Shown here piece by piece: positions 38,288-46,977 of a DNA stretch of 64,000 bases. The notes under the pieces are model-generated. The model worked only from the letters and a program-made list of their open reading frames with translations. It was not told where the DNA came from and did no database searches. Both the position numbers and the translations under genes were made by a program. The first letter of the stretch is position 1. Each line of letters begins with the position of its first letter. This DNA is from a virus, in the IMG/VR virus record IMGVR_UViG_3300025666_000003, positions 36,108 to 100,107 of that record; one strand, written 5' to 3'.

Positions 38288-39295
38288 TTATAATCTGTAA
38301 CTTCCATTTGGAGAATAGCTTTTAAACATATCATAGTATTTACTATACATGGCTTTTCTATTACTAGCCCATACTTTGTGCATCTCAGAAAAGTTAGGAG
38401 TGTTTACAATGCTCAATGCTCTGTTACGTGCTTCTCTTAATTTTACTTCTACTAACTGTAATCTTTGAACTACATCACTACCATTTAAATAAAGATTCTC
38501 TAATATGCGTTGTTTAATAGCATACTCATAATATTGATTTATTTCATCATGATCAGGTAACATTAAATTACCATCGCAGTCTTCTAATGCTCCTTGATAA
38601 TTAAGATATATTTTACCTGTTGTAAATGAAGTATGTAAAAAATTATTTTTTATCCAACCTTCATCAGGAGTATTAAAATATAAGTTAGGACATTCACATT
38701 CAATACCTTGACCTGTTTTCATTCTTAACGGATGTACTGTAGAATATACTCTAGTTTGTCCAGAGTTAACTATTTGTATTAATTCTTGAGCATCACCTTT
38801 ACAATTGAAAAATACACGTGGTTGCACGCATGTATTACCATATGGATTATTTGAATCATAACCTAATTCTTGAATTGTAGCTGCATTAGTTATGCAAGAT
38901 GCATTGTTATTACAAGGATTGCAATTACAAGAAGAACAATTTACAGTAGCTGGAGCACATTGATTAATAGTAGCTGGGACTTCTGCATAAGGAACTTCGT
39001 GAATATTAGTACCACCAACATCGTAACCCGTATGTACTTTATGTTCACCACAAATTAATCCAAAATTAAATACATAAAAATCATCTGGCAGTTTTGCTTT
39101 ACTATGATTAACTTCAAGAATAACTTCTTTAGTCATATTGATTCTTAAACCAAGATCATATGTAACACGTTTAGCAATTTTAATAAGTTGTTGTGGTTGT
39201 ATAACACCTTCTAATGCATATGATTGAAAATCAACATGAACTTCATCCATTAACTGATCAAAGGTTTTATATTTTAGTGTATAGTTAAAGTCCAT
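38288..39295 (-). CDS. Neck/tail ring protein with cysteine-rich insert, 335 aa
   Basis: The overall pattern matches crAss-like head-tail connector (ring) proteins: an N-terminal helical part (residues 10-55), a beta-rich centre with NFGLICGEHKV, and a C-terminal helical region containing INQYYEYAIKQRILENLYLNG and REARNRALSIV. An insert near residues 113-134 carries six Cys (C113, C120, C123, C125, C128, C134) in an Asn-rich loop, suggesting a metal site or disulfides. Its start overlaps the stop of the 223-aa gene by 1 nt (TAATG). It sits immediately before the nozzle gene, consistent with stacking between portal and nozzle. The specific ring identity cannot be assigned by eye. Confidence 0.6.
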   Translation of the reverse strand: MDFNYTLKYKTFDQLMDEVHVDFQSYALEGVIQPQQLIKIAKRVTYDLGLRINMTKEVILEVNHSKAKLPDDFYVFNFGLICGEHKVHTGYDVGGTNIHEVPYAEVPATINQCAPATVNCSSCNCNPCNNNASCITNAATIQELGYDSNNPYGNTCVQPRVFFNCKGDAQELIQIVNSGQTRVYSTVHPLRMKTGQGIECECPNLYFNTPDEGWIKNNFLHTSFTTGKIYLNYQGALEDCDGNLMLPDHDEINQYYEYAIKQRILENLYLNGSDVVQRLQLVEVKLREARNRALSIVNTPNFSEMHKVWASNRKAMYSKYYDMFKSYSPNGSYRL

Positions 39296-39966
39296 TATCT
39301 TAATACATTTTGACTATCATCAGATCCATTAGTTGGAATCTGAATAGTAGTTGTAAGTTCCGTAATTACAAATTGTTCAATTTCAGAGAATAAATACTCT
39401 GGGATATTAAATTCAGCTTCTTGTCTTATTTGACATTCAGTTGATGTATCACATGAATATTCACTTACATCACCTTCAAATAAAGCATTAATTAAAACAG
39501 CATCCCAAATTACATCTGGAATATATAAGTATCCATTATCATACCAGTAATATTTTTTTTTATTATATTTAAAGTTAGTACTATTACTAAGTGAAACATA
39601 TATATTTGAAAATGTTTCAGTAAGTTCAGTAGTCCCATCAATTGAGTTTACATACCTTATAACAGGACCTCCACCTGCAGTTGCAATAGATGGTAGTTTA
39701 TCTTTTGTACGTTTAATTGTACATCCTGAATATATACCTGTACATCCAGCTTCTATTTTATCAACATCAATTAATTCAACAAAAGGTAACGTCTTAAATA
39801 TTGAACTAATGTTTGTTAATTTGTTTTTATTGTCTTCTCTTTTCATTAAAGAAGTACCGTACTTAAGAATAGAATAATAAATTGTTCTATCAGTTAAAAA
39901 AGGATCTTCTTTAACTGCTTTAAGTGTGTTTCTTACTCTAGAGATTGCTTCACCAATTGTTGTCAT
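39295..39966 (-). CDS. Probable neck/ring (head-tail adaptor) protein, 223 aa
   Basis: The helical N terminus (MTTIGEAISRVRNTLKAVKE, then DPFLTDRTIYYSILKYGTSLMKRED) followed by a beta-rich core (FVELIDVDKIEAGC, then YYWYDNGYLYIPDV) and an acidic C terminus is the usual shape of crAss-like connector proteins. The start codon overlaps the TGA stop of the upstream gene (ATGA), the only TGA stop seen among the complete genes. It overlaps the next ring gene by 1 nt, so the three genes form a tightly coupled tail-assembly unit. Function is inferred from position and architecture. Confidence 0.55.
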   Translation of the reverse strand: MTTIGEAISRVRNTLKAVKEDPFLTDRTIYYSILKYGTSLMKREDNKNKLTNISSIFKTLPFVELIDVDKIEAGCTGIYSGCTIKRTKDKLPSIATAGGGPVIRYVNSIDGTTELTETFSNIYVSLSNSTNFKYNKKKYYWYDNGYLYIPDVIWDAVLINALFEGDVSEYSCDTSTECQIRQEAEFNIPEYLFSEIEQFVITELTTTIQIPTNGSDDSQNVLR

Positions 39967-40550
39967 ATGTCAAACTCATTATAGTTTTTCAGACCGGGGT
40001 CTTTTTTATTTTTCATTCTATGCTTGGTTGTCTCTTTATTAAAGATTTCCCGCATCTTTCTCATAGGATCAACTTGAATATACATTGTCCAATTCTCTGG
40101 ATAACTTTTAGACAAACTTCTTTTAAATGTTCTACATGCATTAAAAGCCCAACACTCTCTATTAATAAACTTATATTTACTTGCGTAACTTGTATAAAAA
40201 ATCTTAGCTAGTTTACCATCTGTTTCCCAATTTTTATTATTAACTGTTATACCATATTTCTGAGACTTGCCAAAGTTTATATTATTCTTCTTACTAGCTT
40301 GACAAGTACCTACAAAGACATATCCTAAGCCTTCTGGTAATTCTACACCGTCTCTAACATCAATTACATTTTCCCAAAATAGAATATTAAAAGCTTTTCC
40401 TATTTTTCTTAAATCTTTATCACTAACATCTTTATATCTTAAATGTTTTTTTCTAAAATCATTAAAGAGCTTAGGATTCATAACTTGATAAACATCTGGT
40501 CTGAATCTGGGTCCCTTTATGTTTGGTTTTTTAAATTCTTTGGTATTCAT
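39963..40550 (-). CDS. Conserved phage protein of unknown function, 195 aa
   Basis: Basic, soluble protein with a central block (NILFWENVIDVRDGVELPEG, then LGYVFVGTCQASKK) and a second block (FINRECWAFNACRTFKRSLS). I recall similar proteins near tail genes of Bacteroidota phages, but no function can be named. It is first in the unit that begins after the 141-nt intergenic region, with a -7-like element 48 nt and a TTTAGTATATT motif 9 nt upstream of its ATG. It ends in an ATGA overlap with the 223-aa ring gene. The transcriptional position suggests it acts with neck and tail assembly. Confidence 0.6.
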   Translation of the reverse strand: MNTKEFKKPNIKGPRFRPDVYQVMNPKLFNDFRKKHLRYKDVSDKDLRKIGKAFNILFWENVIDVRDGVELPEGLGYVFVGTCQASKKNNINFGKSQKYGITVNNKNWETDGKLAKIFYTSYASKYKFINRECWAFNACRTFKRSLSKSYPENWTMYIQVDPMRKMREIFNKETTKHRMKNKKDPGLKNYNEFDI

Positions 40551-40558
40551 ACTATATA

Positions 40559-40605
40559 TTTAATATACTAAAATTAACTGAATTTAGCAAGTTAACACAA
40601 ATATA
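40559..40605 (-). promoter_or_regulatory. Candidate promoter region of the neck/tail/cargo unit
   Basis: TATATTTG (40598-40605) matches the Bacteroidota -7 box TAnnTTTG, but no TTG is found at 19-21 nt upstream. A second element, AATTTTAGTATATTAA (40559-40574), is shared with other gaps and ends 9 nt before the ATG at 40550. The region lies just downstream of a terminator, so it is the natural place to restart transcription. Confidence 0.5.
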
Positions 40606-40607
40606 CA

Positions 40608-40640
40608 GAAAAACAAAACCCCTGAATAATTCCAAGGGTT
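40608..40640 (-). terminator. Intrinsic terminator after the fibre gene cluster
   Basis: On the minus strand AACCCTTGG and the facing TTCAGGGGTT form a stem of about 10 bp including G-U pairs. It is followed directly by TTTTGTTTTT. It lies about 50 nt after the stop of the 273-aa fibre gene and just before the next promoter-like element. Confidence 0.75.
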
Positions 40641-40646
40641 ATGCTT

Positions 40647-40671
40647 TTTGTTAGCCGCAGAAACCAACAAA
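40647..40671 (-). other. Additional hairpin in the 40551-40691 intergenic region
   Basis: TTTGTTGG and CTAACAAA form an 8-bp stem (one G-U) around a 9-nt loop. It sits between the stop-codon palindrome and the terminator and has no T tract of its own. It may protect the 3' end of the fibre mRNA or form part of a larger structure. Confidence 0.4.
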
Positions 40672-40688
40672 CTACGACATATTTTATA

Positions 40689-40708
40689 TTACTAAAATAT
40701 TTTAGTAA
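40689..40708 (-). other. Perfect 20-nt palindrome spanning the fibre gene stop codon
   Basis: TTACTAAAATATTTTAGTAA is fully self-complementary and includes the TAG TAA stops of the 273-aa gene. It could act as a protein-binding operator or as an mRNA hairpin. It shares the TTTTAGTAA core with the hairpin at 20332-20358. Confidence 0.6.
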
Positions 40709-41513
40709 GAGATAATATTTTTGATGTTACAAAATTTCCTGGATCTGCAACAACAAATCTAGCTCTTACAGCAAAAAGAGTACCTAAAAAGTTTGTTGTA
40801 TCAACTACTGAAGTTGTATTTAAGCCTGTTCCAATATTATCAAGGACACCACCGTATTGTACACTACCTGTTGCACCAATACTTCTTACAACAATTTCTG
40901 CTTCAAGTACAAAGTCGTTACCTCCTGTTGATGAGTGAGTTGCAAGAGTAATACCACCAAATTGAACCTGAATTTCAGTGTCCGTTGCAAAACCTACAGT
41001 ACGTTCTACGTGAACTTTCAGTCTAAAAGTATCACCAACACTTAATGAATTTGCTGGGATAGTCATTGATCCTACACCTGAACCTACAAAATTTGTAAAA
41101 CTGGTTGTGTTTGATACAACCGCATCTGCAATAGCTGTAAATAATCCTTGGGGTAGTATATTATCAATAGCAGTACAAAAATAAGCTACAATTAATACTA
41201 GTGCATCTTCAACTAAAGTATCTGCAGGTACAATTACATCAAGATTACATAAAATATCATTATCTACAGTTACTTCATCACATAAAAAAGATGTTATAGA
41301 TGCAAGTGCATCTGAAACACTAGAGTTTGTACTTACTACTTCAACAAGACCACAAGTGATTGGCAATCCTGTATATACAATACATTCTGCATTAAATGAT
41401 TCTGAACATGGTTGTACTTCAGGACAATCAGATGGTACTGGACATGGTGGAGGAGTAGTTAAATAACTATCTTGACATCCACATTTACTTAAATTACATT
41501 TATTACAACTCAT
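40692..41513 (-). CDS. Head-fibre-like protein: Cys-rich N terminus and jelly-roll-like tip, 273 aa
   Basis: The first 36 residues contain seven Cys (MSCNKCNLSKCGC, then C24, C30, C36), a motif shared with neighbouring genes. Residues 40-115 form two helical units of the type CxxYTGLPITCG and SVSDALASITSFLC, seen in trimeric fibre stalks of Bacteroidota phages. The C-terminal half (about 135-273; SMTIPANSLSVGDTFRLKVH, then EIQVQFGGITLA) reads as a beta-sandwich tip domain. The gene ends TAG TAA within a palindrome and is the last of the fibre block before a terminator. Head-fibre or decoration function is inferred. A receptor-binding role is possible. Confidence 0.65.
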   Translation of the reverse strand: MSCNKCNLSKCGCQDSYLTTPPPCPVPSDCPEVQPCSESFNAECIVYTGLPITCGLVEVVSTNSSVSDALASITSFLCDEVTVDNDILCNLDVIVPADTLVEDALVLIVAYFCTAIDNILPQGLFTAIADAVVSNTTSFTNFVGSGVGSMTIPANSLSVGDTFRLKVHVERTVGFATDTEIQVQFGGITLATHSSTGGNDFVLEAEIVVRSIGATGSVQYGGVLDNIGTGLNTTSVVDTTNFLGTLFAVRARFVVADPGNFVTSKILSLTKIF

Positions 41514-41536
41514 GTTTTTATTTTTATTAATCTTTA

Positions 41537-42019
41537 TTACGCTACTGTTATTCTATATGATCCAGTAATGCTAAAGATACCTTCAATATTTCCTGTTATG
41601 TTATTATATCTTAACCCTGAACAAAGACCGTTAGCAATTGCATCTTCATATTCCACATCTGGTGGAGCAATATTTTGAGCTTGTCCTACCATAATTAAAA
41701 ATCTTCCTGCTACCCAATCAGCAATTGTTTTACCAGGAACCATTATTGCTAATTGTGCAGGTGTTACTAAAAGAACCCAAACACCTGTAGCATTTACGTT
41801 AGAAGTACGTGTGCCAAAAGCTAAAGCTCCTCCTCCTGCAGGACCTTGTGGACCTTCCGGACCAGTAGCTCCATCATTTCCATCAGCTCCATCAGCACCA
41901 TCAGGACCTTGGATACCTTGGATACCTTGGGTACCCGGATCTCCTTGAGAACCTGGTAAGCCTCTGTCACCTTTCTCTGGTGTACACGAACAGTCACATT
42001 TACAATTTCCACAACTCAT
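41537..42019 (-). CDS. Collagen-like fibre protein with Cys-rich N terminus, 160 aa
   Basis: MSCGNCKCDCSC at the start (five Cys) is followed by about 16 uninterrupted Gly-X-Y triplets (residues 17-64, for example GDRGLPGSQGDPGTQG), which predict a collagen-like triple helix. Residues 65-160 form a small beta-rich globular head (LAFGTRTSNVNATGVWVLL, then IFSITGSYRITVA). It is therefore probably a short trimeric fibre on the capsid or tail. It lies 11 nt after the 532-aa fibre gene and 23 nt before the 273-aa one. Confidence 0.75.
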   Translation of the reverse strand: MSCGNCKCDCSCTPEKGDRGLPGSQGDPGTQGIQGIQGPDGADGADGNDGATGPEGPQGPAGGGALAFGTRTSNVNATGVWVLLVTPAQLAIMVPGKTIADWVAGRFLIMVGQAQNIAPPDVEYEDAIANGLCSGLRYNNITGNIEGIFSITGSYRITVA

Positions 42020-42030
42020 ATTAATCTGTA

Positions 42031-43629
42031 TTAATCTATGTATGCTACTAAACCATCTAAAGTAAATGCAAAACCTCCTATATCTGTTTCTTCTCCAGCA
42101 TCACATGTCAAAGGCCACGTAGTATTTCTAGTACCTGACGTTAATGGAAAATCTGCATTTAAAGGTGCATTTTGTATATCTGTATTTACATCAATATAAT
42201 TAGGAACATACTCACCAAGTCTAATATTAGTAGTTACCATTCTTAATGGAGAACTTCCTAGCCATCCAGCACCTCTTGTTGGTGTAATTTCTAAATCTTT
42301 TAATGTAGCGAAATATAATTTTTTGTCTACAGTAATACCAACATTACCGGGAGCTACTAAACTTGTTCCATATGTAGCATCTAAATCAAGACCTCTTGTA
42401 GATATTGTATGTGAGCCTACATAAGGCCCATCTAAATTAGTAGCTGCAGGTAAAACACTTGCTGGAATTATACTTAAATTATTATTAAAAAATACACCTC
42501 CGTTAGAACTTAACGTAACTCCTCCACTTGCACCTGTATAAGGTGCTACATATAATTCACTATTGTATGATGTATTTGCAAGAAATGGAATTAACGTAGT
42601 TCCTCCATCATTACTTAATGGAATAAAAACATTTCCTCTAAAATTTAATACTTTTCCTATTCTACGTACCTGAGGTTTAGTTATAGATAAAGGATAGAAT
42701 TGAAAACCTTCTAAATCTACCCAACCTGTATCAACTAACTCAGCTTTAATATTATAGTTACCGAGACTATTTATTAATGTTAAATCTATAGTTTCACTGT
42801 CAGTTACAGAAACTGTAGTCGCAACAGCATTTCGCATATCACATAATGTTATCCATACGTTATTTATAGATTGTGATAATGTTGTAGCACTTGCTATCCA
42901 AGTCCCTGCATATTCAACTGACATTGAATTAGCTGGATTAACCTTAGAAGGACTGGCTGATAAACCAAGACATTCTGCAGCAATAGCTGTTGCAATATCA
43001 GCTATTGTACCTACGTTACTTATATAATTACAATATGCAATTTCCAATGCACTCAATACTTGATCAATTGGCGTTGGTACACCTGGTAACACACAAGCTG
43101 GGGTAATAGATGGTAATGTAAATGTAGGCGCTGGTGCTACTTCTAATGAAACTATTCTTACTTCATGGTTTGCTATACCTGCTTTATTTAAACTAATTTC
43201 AGTAATATTCTCTGCAATTTTAGTTCCCATTGCTAAAGAGTAATCTGTAAGATCCATTGTAGTTTCACCATCTTCTTGAAATGGTTCAGCTACTGTTATT
43301 ATACAACCTGATGGGCATTCGCCATCACCTAATCCAACATGTGTATGTGGATCTAGATTTTCTAATTTACAAATCTTTTCAGTTAAAAATTGAATAAATG
43401 CTTTAAAATCATCAGGTTTAGATTGATTAATATTAAAACATGACAAATCATAACTATTAATATCAAGAATAGTTAATACACAACATAGTTCTTCAGCTAA
43501 TTTAGCTACTACATCTGATACTGTGTCACCTCTACATAAATTAATACATGGGATGTCGGGCCCTTGCCATATCACACAATTAGAGGATATTGGACTGCAG
43601 GGTTTGTTATCTAAGTTTAAAGGCTTCAT
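42031..43629 (-). CDS. Fibre-like structural protein, 532 aa
   Basis: Residues 8-90 contain paired Cys motifs (CSPISSNCVIWQGPDIPC, then ELCCVL) and short helices resembling the N-terminal stalk of the 273-aa protein. A HTHVGLGDGECPSGC loop follows. The centre has a second helical unit (LSALEIAYCNYI). The C-terminal half is beta-rich and Gly/Asn/Ser-rich (NFRGNVFIPLSNDGGTTLI, GSHTISTRGLDLDATYG), as expected of a trimeric fibre shaft and tip. A 55-nt gap upstream carries two TTTAGTATA motifs, so it may have its own promoter. Surface exposure and host binding are inferred. Confidence 0.65.
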   Translation of the reverse strand: MKPLNLDNKPCSPISSNCVIWQGPDIPCINLCRGDTVSDVVAKLAEELCCVLTILDINSYDLSCFNINQSKPDDFKAFIQFLTEKICKLENLDPHTHVGLGDGECPSGCIITVAEPFQEDGETTMDLTDYSLAMGTKIAENITEISLNKAGIANHEVRIVSLEVAPAPTFTLPSITPACVLPGVPTPIDQVLSALEIAYCNYISNVGTIADIATAIAAECLGLSASPSKVNPANSMSVEYAGTWIASATTLSQSINNVWITLCDMRNAVATTVSVTDSETIDLTLINSLGNYNIKAELVDTGWVDLEGFQFYPLSITKPQVRRIGKVLNFRGNVFIPLSNDGGTTLIPFLANTSYNSELYVAPYTGASGGVTLSSNGGVFFNNNLSIIPASVLPAATNLDGPYVGSHTISTRGLDLDATYGTSLVAPGNVGITVDKKLYFATLKDLEITPTRGAGWLGSSPLRMVTTNIRLGEYVPNYIDVNTDIQNAPLNADFPLTSGTRNTTWPLTCDAGEETDIGGFAFTLDGLVAYID

Positions 43630-43633
43630 ATTA

Positions 43634-43670
43634 TAATATACTAAATTTAATCTATTTTATACTAAAATTT
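43634..43670 (-). promoter_or_regulatory. Tandem TTTAGTATA motifs before the 532-aa fibre gene
   Basis: On the minus strand the 55-nt gap contains AAATTTTAGTATAAAA (43655-43670) and AAATTTAGTATATTA (43634-43648) about 21 nt apart. The second ends 5 nt before the ATG at 43629. The same element occurs at 40559 and 25974. It may be a phage promoter or operator. No other sequence is strong evidence here. Confidence 0.4.
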
Positions 43671-43684
43671 ATCTACTTTTTCAA

Positions 43685-46204
43685 TTAAGGGCATAGTCCC
43701 CCTTCAACTACTGTAACTTCATCAATTGGCCTTGTGTATAACGTACCCTCACGAGCACAAATTACTTCAGTGTCTTCTGTAGATACAGCTGGGTAAGTAA
43801 CTGATTGAGCTATACCACTACAGTCTAACCAACTATAAACATATCCTGGTGAACCTGCTAAAAAAGTTAAAGTATAATTTACACATATGAATTCACAACA
43901 ACTAGTTTCTTTATATTCAAAACCTTTCTCTGCTGATACTACTAAAGTTTGGCCTGGTTGTCCACAAAAAGTAAATGCATCCCATTCACCACTAACACCT
44001 GGATAAGTATATTCAGTTGCTATACCATCACAATCAATATATGGAATGACACCGGGGGCTCCATTATTCACTGCTCCTGTATATGTAGAGCAAGAGCAAG
44101 GTATAAGTGGCTCTGGACAGTCACCTAGAAGTTCTAAAAAACCTTCTGTTATTATAGGTGTACCTGGAGTGACACATATAGTATACACTATTACAGTATC
44201 TGTTAAAACATGTTCAATAGTAATTATTTCATTAGTTTCACAATCTGTATATGAAGTTATATCATCAGGTGCATCAGTTTCGTATGTAATAGTGTAACCT
44301 AAACAAGCACCTGTTGTACAATCTATAAATCCTGTTGATGGCGCAGCACAAGGATCAAAACATGCATTTGTTGGTGGACATACATAATCAGGATTTGTAA
44401 TTGCTGTTAGATTAAGCATTTCTTTTTTAATCTCCCATTTATTTAAATCTATAGTTTTACAATTTGTTGATATACCATATCTATCTTCCAAAGCTATTTT
44501 ATAGTATGCTTCAGCAAAGTTACAAGATACTTTATCATAGTAATCTGCTGGACAACCTGGTGTATTATAGCCTGGTCTTACACTACGTGTTTTAGATATA
44601 ACTTCAGAACATTCCCATATAGAGCTTTCATTTTCTATTATTTCTTCTGTACAGTCACCATACCATTCAATATCTATAGCATTTTCAAGATTCCATTCAA
44701 TTGCACAAACTCTTGGAGTTCTTGCACCACTAGGTATAATAGCAGTTTCTATCCAACTTCCATTACAATCTAAATATTGTAAAGACCCTGATATAGTTCC
44801 TCCATTAACAGCAGTAGAACATACACAATCAGATAGATCTGCTTTACAACTATCGCAGTCTGTATAATATTCATTTATAAAAACTGTTTCAAAAGTATTG
44901 CCTTTTAACTCTCTTACTTCTTCAAGTTCAAAACATATGCCTGGTATATTATCTAGAGTAACTATAAAACCTTCATAAGCTACTAAATCAGTATCAGTAT
45001 ATATTACATCATGTATTTGACCAGGACATGGAGTTAATTTCCAAAATGTACTTAAACATGTTTTGCAATTCTTAAATGAATATTGTACTATAAGATTTTG
45101 ATCAGAAGGCGGTGCAATTTCTAAACACTCTACAAACCAGCATCCTGCACAATTTTCAAATTCTACAGCTTGATCAATATATTCAGATAAATCATTTGTT
45201 GTATATTTTATATAGTTACTGTCCTCACAATTAGTAAGTTTATAACCTTTACACTTTCTACATTCTTCACAATCTGTCCAGCTGCTTATTACTGTAACTT
45301 CAATTGCACATTCACATTCACTAATTTCTCTAAAGCTCCAACATGTATTTGGAAACCCGTCTAGTTTAAGAATGTTTGCAGTATCAATGTATGTTTGAAT
45401 AGAAGTATAGCTAACATATATATCATCTTCAATTCCTTCACAATCTGTTAATAAAAAACATGTACTAATCGGACATATTTTAGATGGTGGTAGTAATCCA
45501 TCACTTTCACAATCACCAAACATTTCTACTTCAAAACTTGCACTTAAATCCCAAGATCTAGCACAAACTTTTTCAGACCACACCCTATCAATTGGTATAA
45601 TTAACGTTTCATTAACACCATCACAATTAACAATTACTACTGATATTGGTGCAATTATAGTATCTTTACTACGCACCCTAATACAAACACAACATTCAGA
45701 ATCATCACACGGTGTGCCAGTTGCTATAACTTCAGCTTCATTAGGAAAAGTAGCTAAGTTGCTTAATTCACTACTAACATTTTTTACTACAGTGTAAGTT
45801 TTATCTTTATAAAGATATGCTTCAGCATTATTAAATACTCGTGATGTTGGTTGAAAATAAAGACTATCATCACCTTGACAACAAGGTATCAATACAGTAG
45901 TACCACAATTACAATCAGGTTCAAGAACAAATGCTTCAGCACAAGTATCAGCAAGATACACCATTTCACTAGTTGTAGGTACTGGTGTAGCAGGTTGAGC
46001 TGCAATTGCAACACTTTCATGAGTTACAGTATAACACCCTTCTAATTCAGGGTTACTAGGAGAAGGTGTGTATTTCCAAACAGTTCCCTGAACTGTATTC
46101 CACCAACCATTAGGGCCAGCTTCATTTACCTGACCTCCAAATTCTAAAATTTCACCATCTTCACAACAAGGTGTAAAAGTTATTTTTGCTCCTAGTATTG
46201 ACAT
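43685..46204 (-). CDS. Cysteine-rich repetitive structural protein, 839 aa
   Basis: It contains dozens of Cys in modular repeats. Residues about 248-455 hold three units of the pattern C-x-L-T-x-C, then YxxTxDLxxY, then a CW/CF pair and a closing DCxxC (for example GYKLTNCEDSNYIKYTTNDL). Flanking parts of the protein use another unit (YLDCNG, YIDCDG, WLDCSG) followed after about 20-25 residues by a CA or CG motif. Both repeat types are familiar from fibre and appendage proteins of Bacteroidota phages. There is no signal peptide or membrane segment. It sits 4 nt after a tiny Cys-rich gene and before the fibre genes. A surface appendage or adhesin role is the most likely, and its metal or disulfide state is unknown. 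Confidence 0.65.
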   Translation of the reverse strand: MSILGAKITFTPCCEDGEILEFGGQVNEAGPNGWWNTVQGTVWKYTPSPSNPELEGCYTVTHESVAIAAQPATPVPTTSEMVYLADTCAEAFVLEPDCNCGTTVLIPCCQGDDSLYFQPTSRVFNNAEAYLYKDKTYTVVKNVSSELSNLATFPNEAEVIATGTPCDDSECCVCIRVRSKDTIIAPISVVIVNCDGVNETLIIPIDRVWSEKVCARSWDLSASFEVEMFGDCESDGLLPPSKICPISTCFLLTDCEGIEDDIYVSYTSIQTYIDTANILKLDGFPNTCWSFREISECECAIEVTVISSWTDCEECRKCKGYKLTNCEDSNYIKYTTNDLSEYIDQAVEFENCAGCWFVECLEIAPPSDQNLIVQYSFKNCKTCLSTFWKLTPCPGQIHDVIYTDTDLVAYEGFIVTLDNIPGICFELEEVRELKGNTFETVFINEYYTDCDSCKADLSDCVCSTAVNGGTISGSLQYLDCNGSWIETAIIPSGARTPRVCAIEWNLENAIDIEWYGDCTEEIIENESSIWECSEVISKTRSVRPGYNTPGCPADYYDKVSCNFAEAYYKIALEDRYGISTNCKTIDLNKWEIKKEMLNLTAITNPDYVCPPTNACFDPCAAPSTGFIDCTTGACLGYTITYETDAPDDITSYTDCETNEIITIEHVLTDTVIVYTICVTPGTPIITEGFLELLGDCPEPLIPCSCSTYTGAVNNGAPGVIPYIDCDGIATEYTYPGVSGEWDAFTFCGQPGQTLVVSAEKGFEYKETSCCEFICVNYTLTFLAGSPGYVYSWLDCSGIAQSVTYPAVSTEDTEVICAREGTLYTRPIDEVTVVEGGLCP

Positions 46205-46208
46205 TAAT

Positions 46209-46337
46209 TTATTTTTTTAACTTAAGAGATTTTTCATATGCTTGCAAGCAAGTAGTACAGCAGGATTTTGAATTTGATGCTGTTCTTTTTTGGCAGCCAC
46301 ATGAAAGTTTTCTTTTACAATTTATACAATTTGCCAT
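46209..46337 (-). CDS. Tiny cysteine-rich protein, 42 aa
   Basis: The ATG at 46337 opens a 42-codon frame ending TAA at 46209, filling the gap between the 181-aa and 839-aa genes (21 nt and 4 nt spacing). Seven Cys occur in CxxC-type spacing: C4, C7, C13, C15, C26, C27, C30 (MANCINCKRKLSCGC, then SCCTTC). Lys residues are abundant. This could fold as a small zinc finger. The Cys-rich start echoes the N termini of the 160- and 273-aa fibre proteins. Tight packing and composition support a real gene. The function is unknown. Confidence 0.65.
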   Translation of the reverse strand: MANCINCKRKLSCGCQKRTASNSKSCCTTCLQAYEKSLKLKK

Positions 46338-46358
46338 CTTTTTGGTTTTTTAAATGGT

Positions 46359-46904
46359 TTAACAAGAACTATTGCAGTCAAGCTTATCTAATAGCTTTAA
46401 AGCATAGTTATATAAAGTCATACCTTTTTGAGGTTCATGACAATATTCAACTTTAGCTACAGCTGCGTCTAAATACATTTTAATTAATCTAAGTTGTTCT
46501 AATTTATTTTTAAGTTCACAATCTGGTTCACAGTTTGAAATATCTAATTCACACAATGCTTCATTATATTTTATCAAAGCTTGTGTAATTCTTAAATGGT
46601 TGTACTCTACGTATACAACTTCATTAGGTGAAATACTATATTTAATTATATATATTCCATCAGGAAAGTTTAAGTAACTAGTTCCACAATCATCTACCTG
46701 CAAACCTAAGTCACACGCTGTTAATACAATTGATGATCCTGGTACAAAATCAATTTGAGTTGAATATGTAAATCCTGGAGGTGTGATGTTTAGTGTAGGA
46801 CACGTTACAGGAACTATATCTACATAAACACTTGTATCCATAATAGAAATTATGCATGGATTCATTACTGTAGGTACTTCTAAACTTAATACGTGATTTG
46901 CCAT
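46359..46904 (-). CDS. Structural-region protein of unknown function, 181 aa
   Basis: The N-terminal part (residues 1-105) is beta-rich with two short hydrophobic strands and Cys at 17, 35, 64 and 73. The C-terminal part (105-181) is helical with further Cys (CELDISNCEPDCELKNKLEQ). A beta head with a helical tail would suit a decoration or adaptor protein. It begins just downstream of a terminator and heads the Cys-rich and fibre gene block. No family is recognised. Confidence 0.6.
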   Translation of the reverse strand: MANHVLSLEVPTVMNPCIISIMDTSVYVDIVPVTCPTLNITPPGFTYSTQIDFVPGSSIVLTACDLGLQVDDCGTSYLNFPDGIYIIKYSISPNEVVYVEYNHLRITQALIKYNEALCELDISNCEPDCELKNKLEQLRLIKMYLDAAVAKVEYCHEPQKGMTLYNYALKLLDKLDCNSSC

Positions 46905-46916
46905 TGTAATTATATT

Positions 46917-46953
46917 AAAAAAAGGAGAGGAGATATACTCTCACTCTCCTTTT
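46917..46953 (-). terminator. Intrinsic terminator after the 507-aa capsid-associated gene
   Basis: On the minus strand AAAAGGAGAG pairs with CTCTCCTTTT (10 bp). The loop itself contains GAGA/TCTC, and a run of seven T follows. It lies 24 nt after the stop codon at 46978. Confidence 0.85.
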
Positions 46954-46977
46954 AATTATTTTAAATTTATTAAGAGA

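Noticed and set aside
40641-40720. Short plus-strand frame and tmRNA-like look of the intergenic region
   Set aside because: The frame is about 24 codons, lacks context, and the structure is better explained by hairpins on the minus strand.
41821-42012. Second frame over the collagen-like region
   Set aside because: Repeated triplets give an open shadow frame. The Gly-X-Y frame is the clear coding one.
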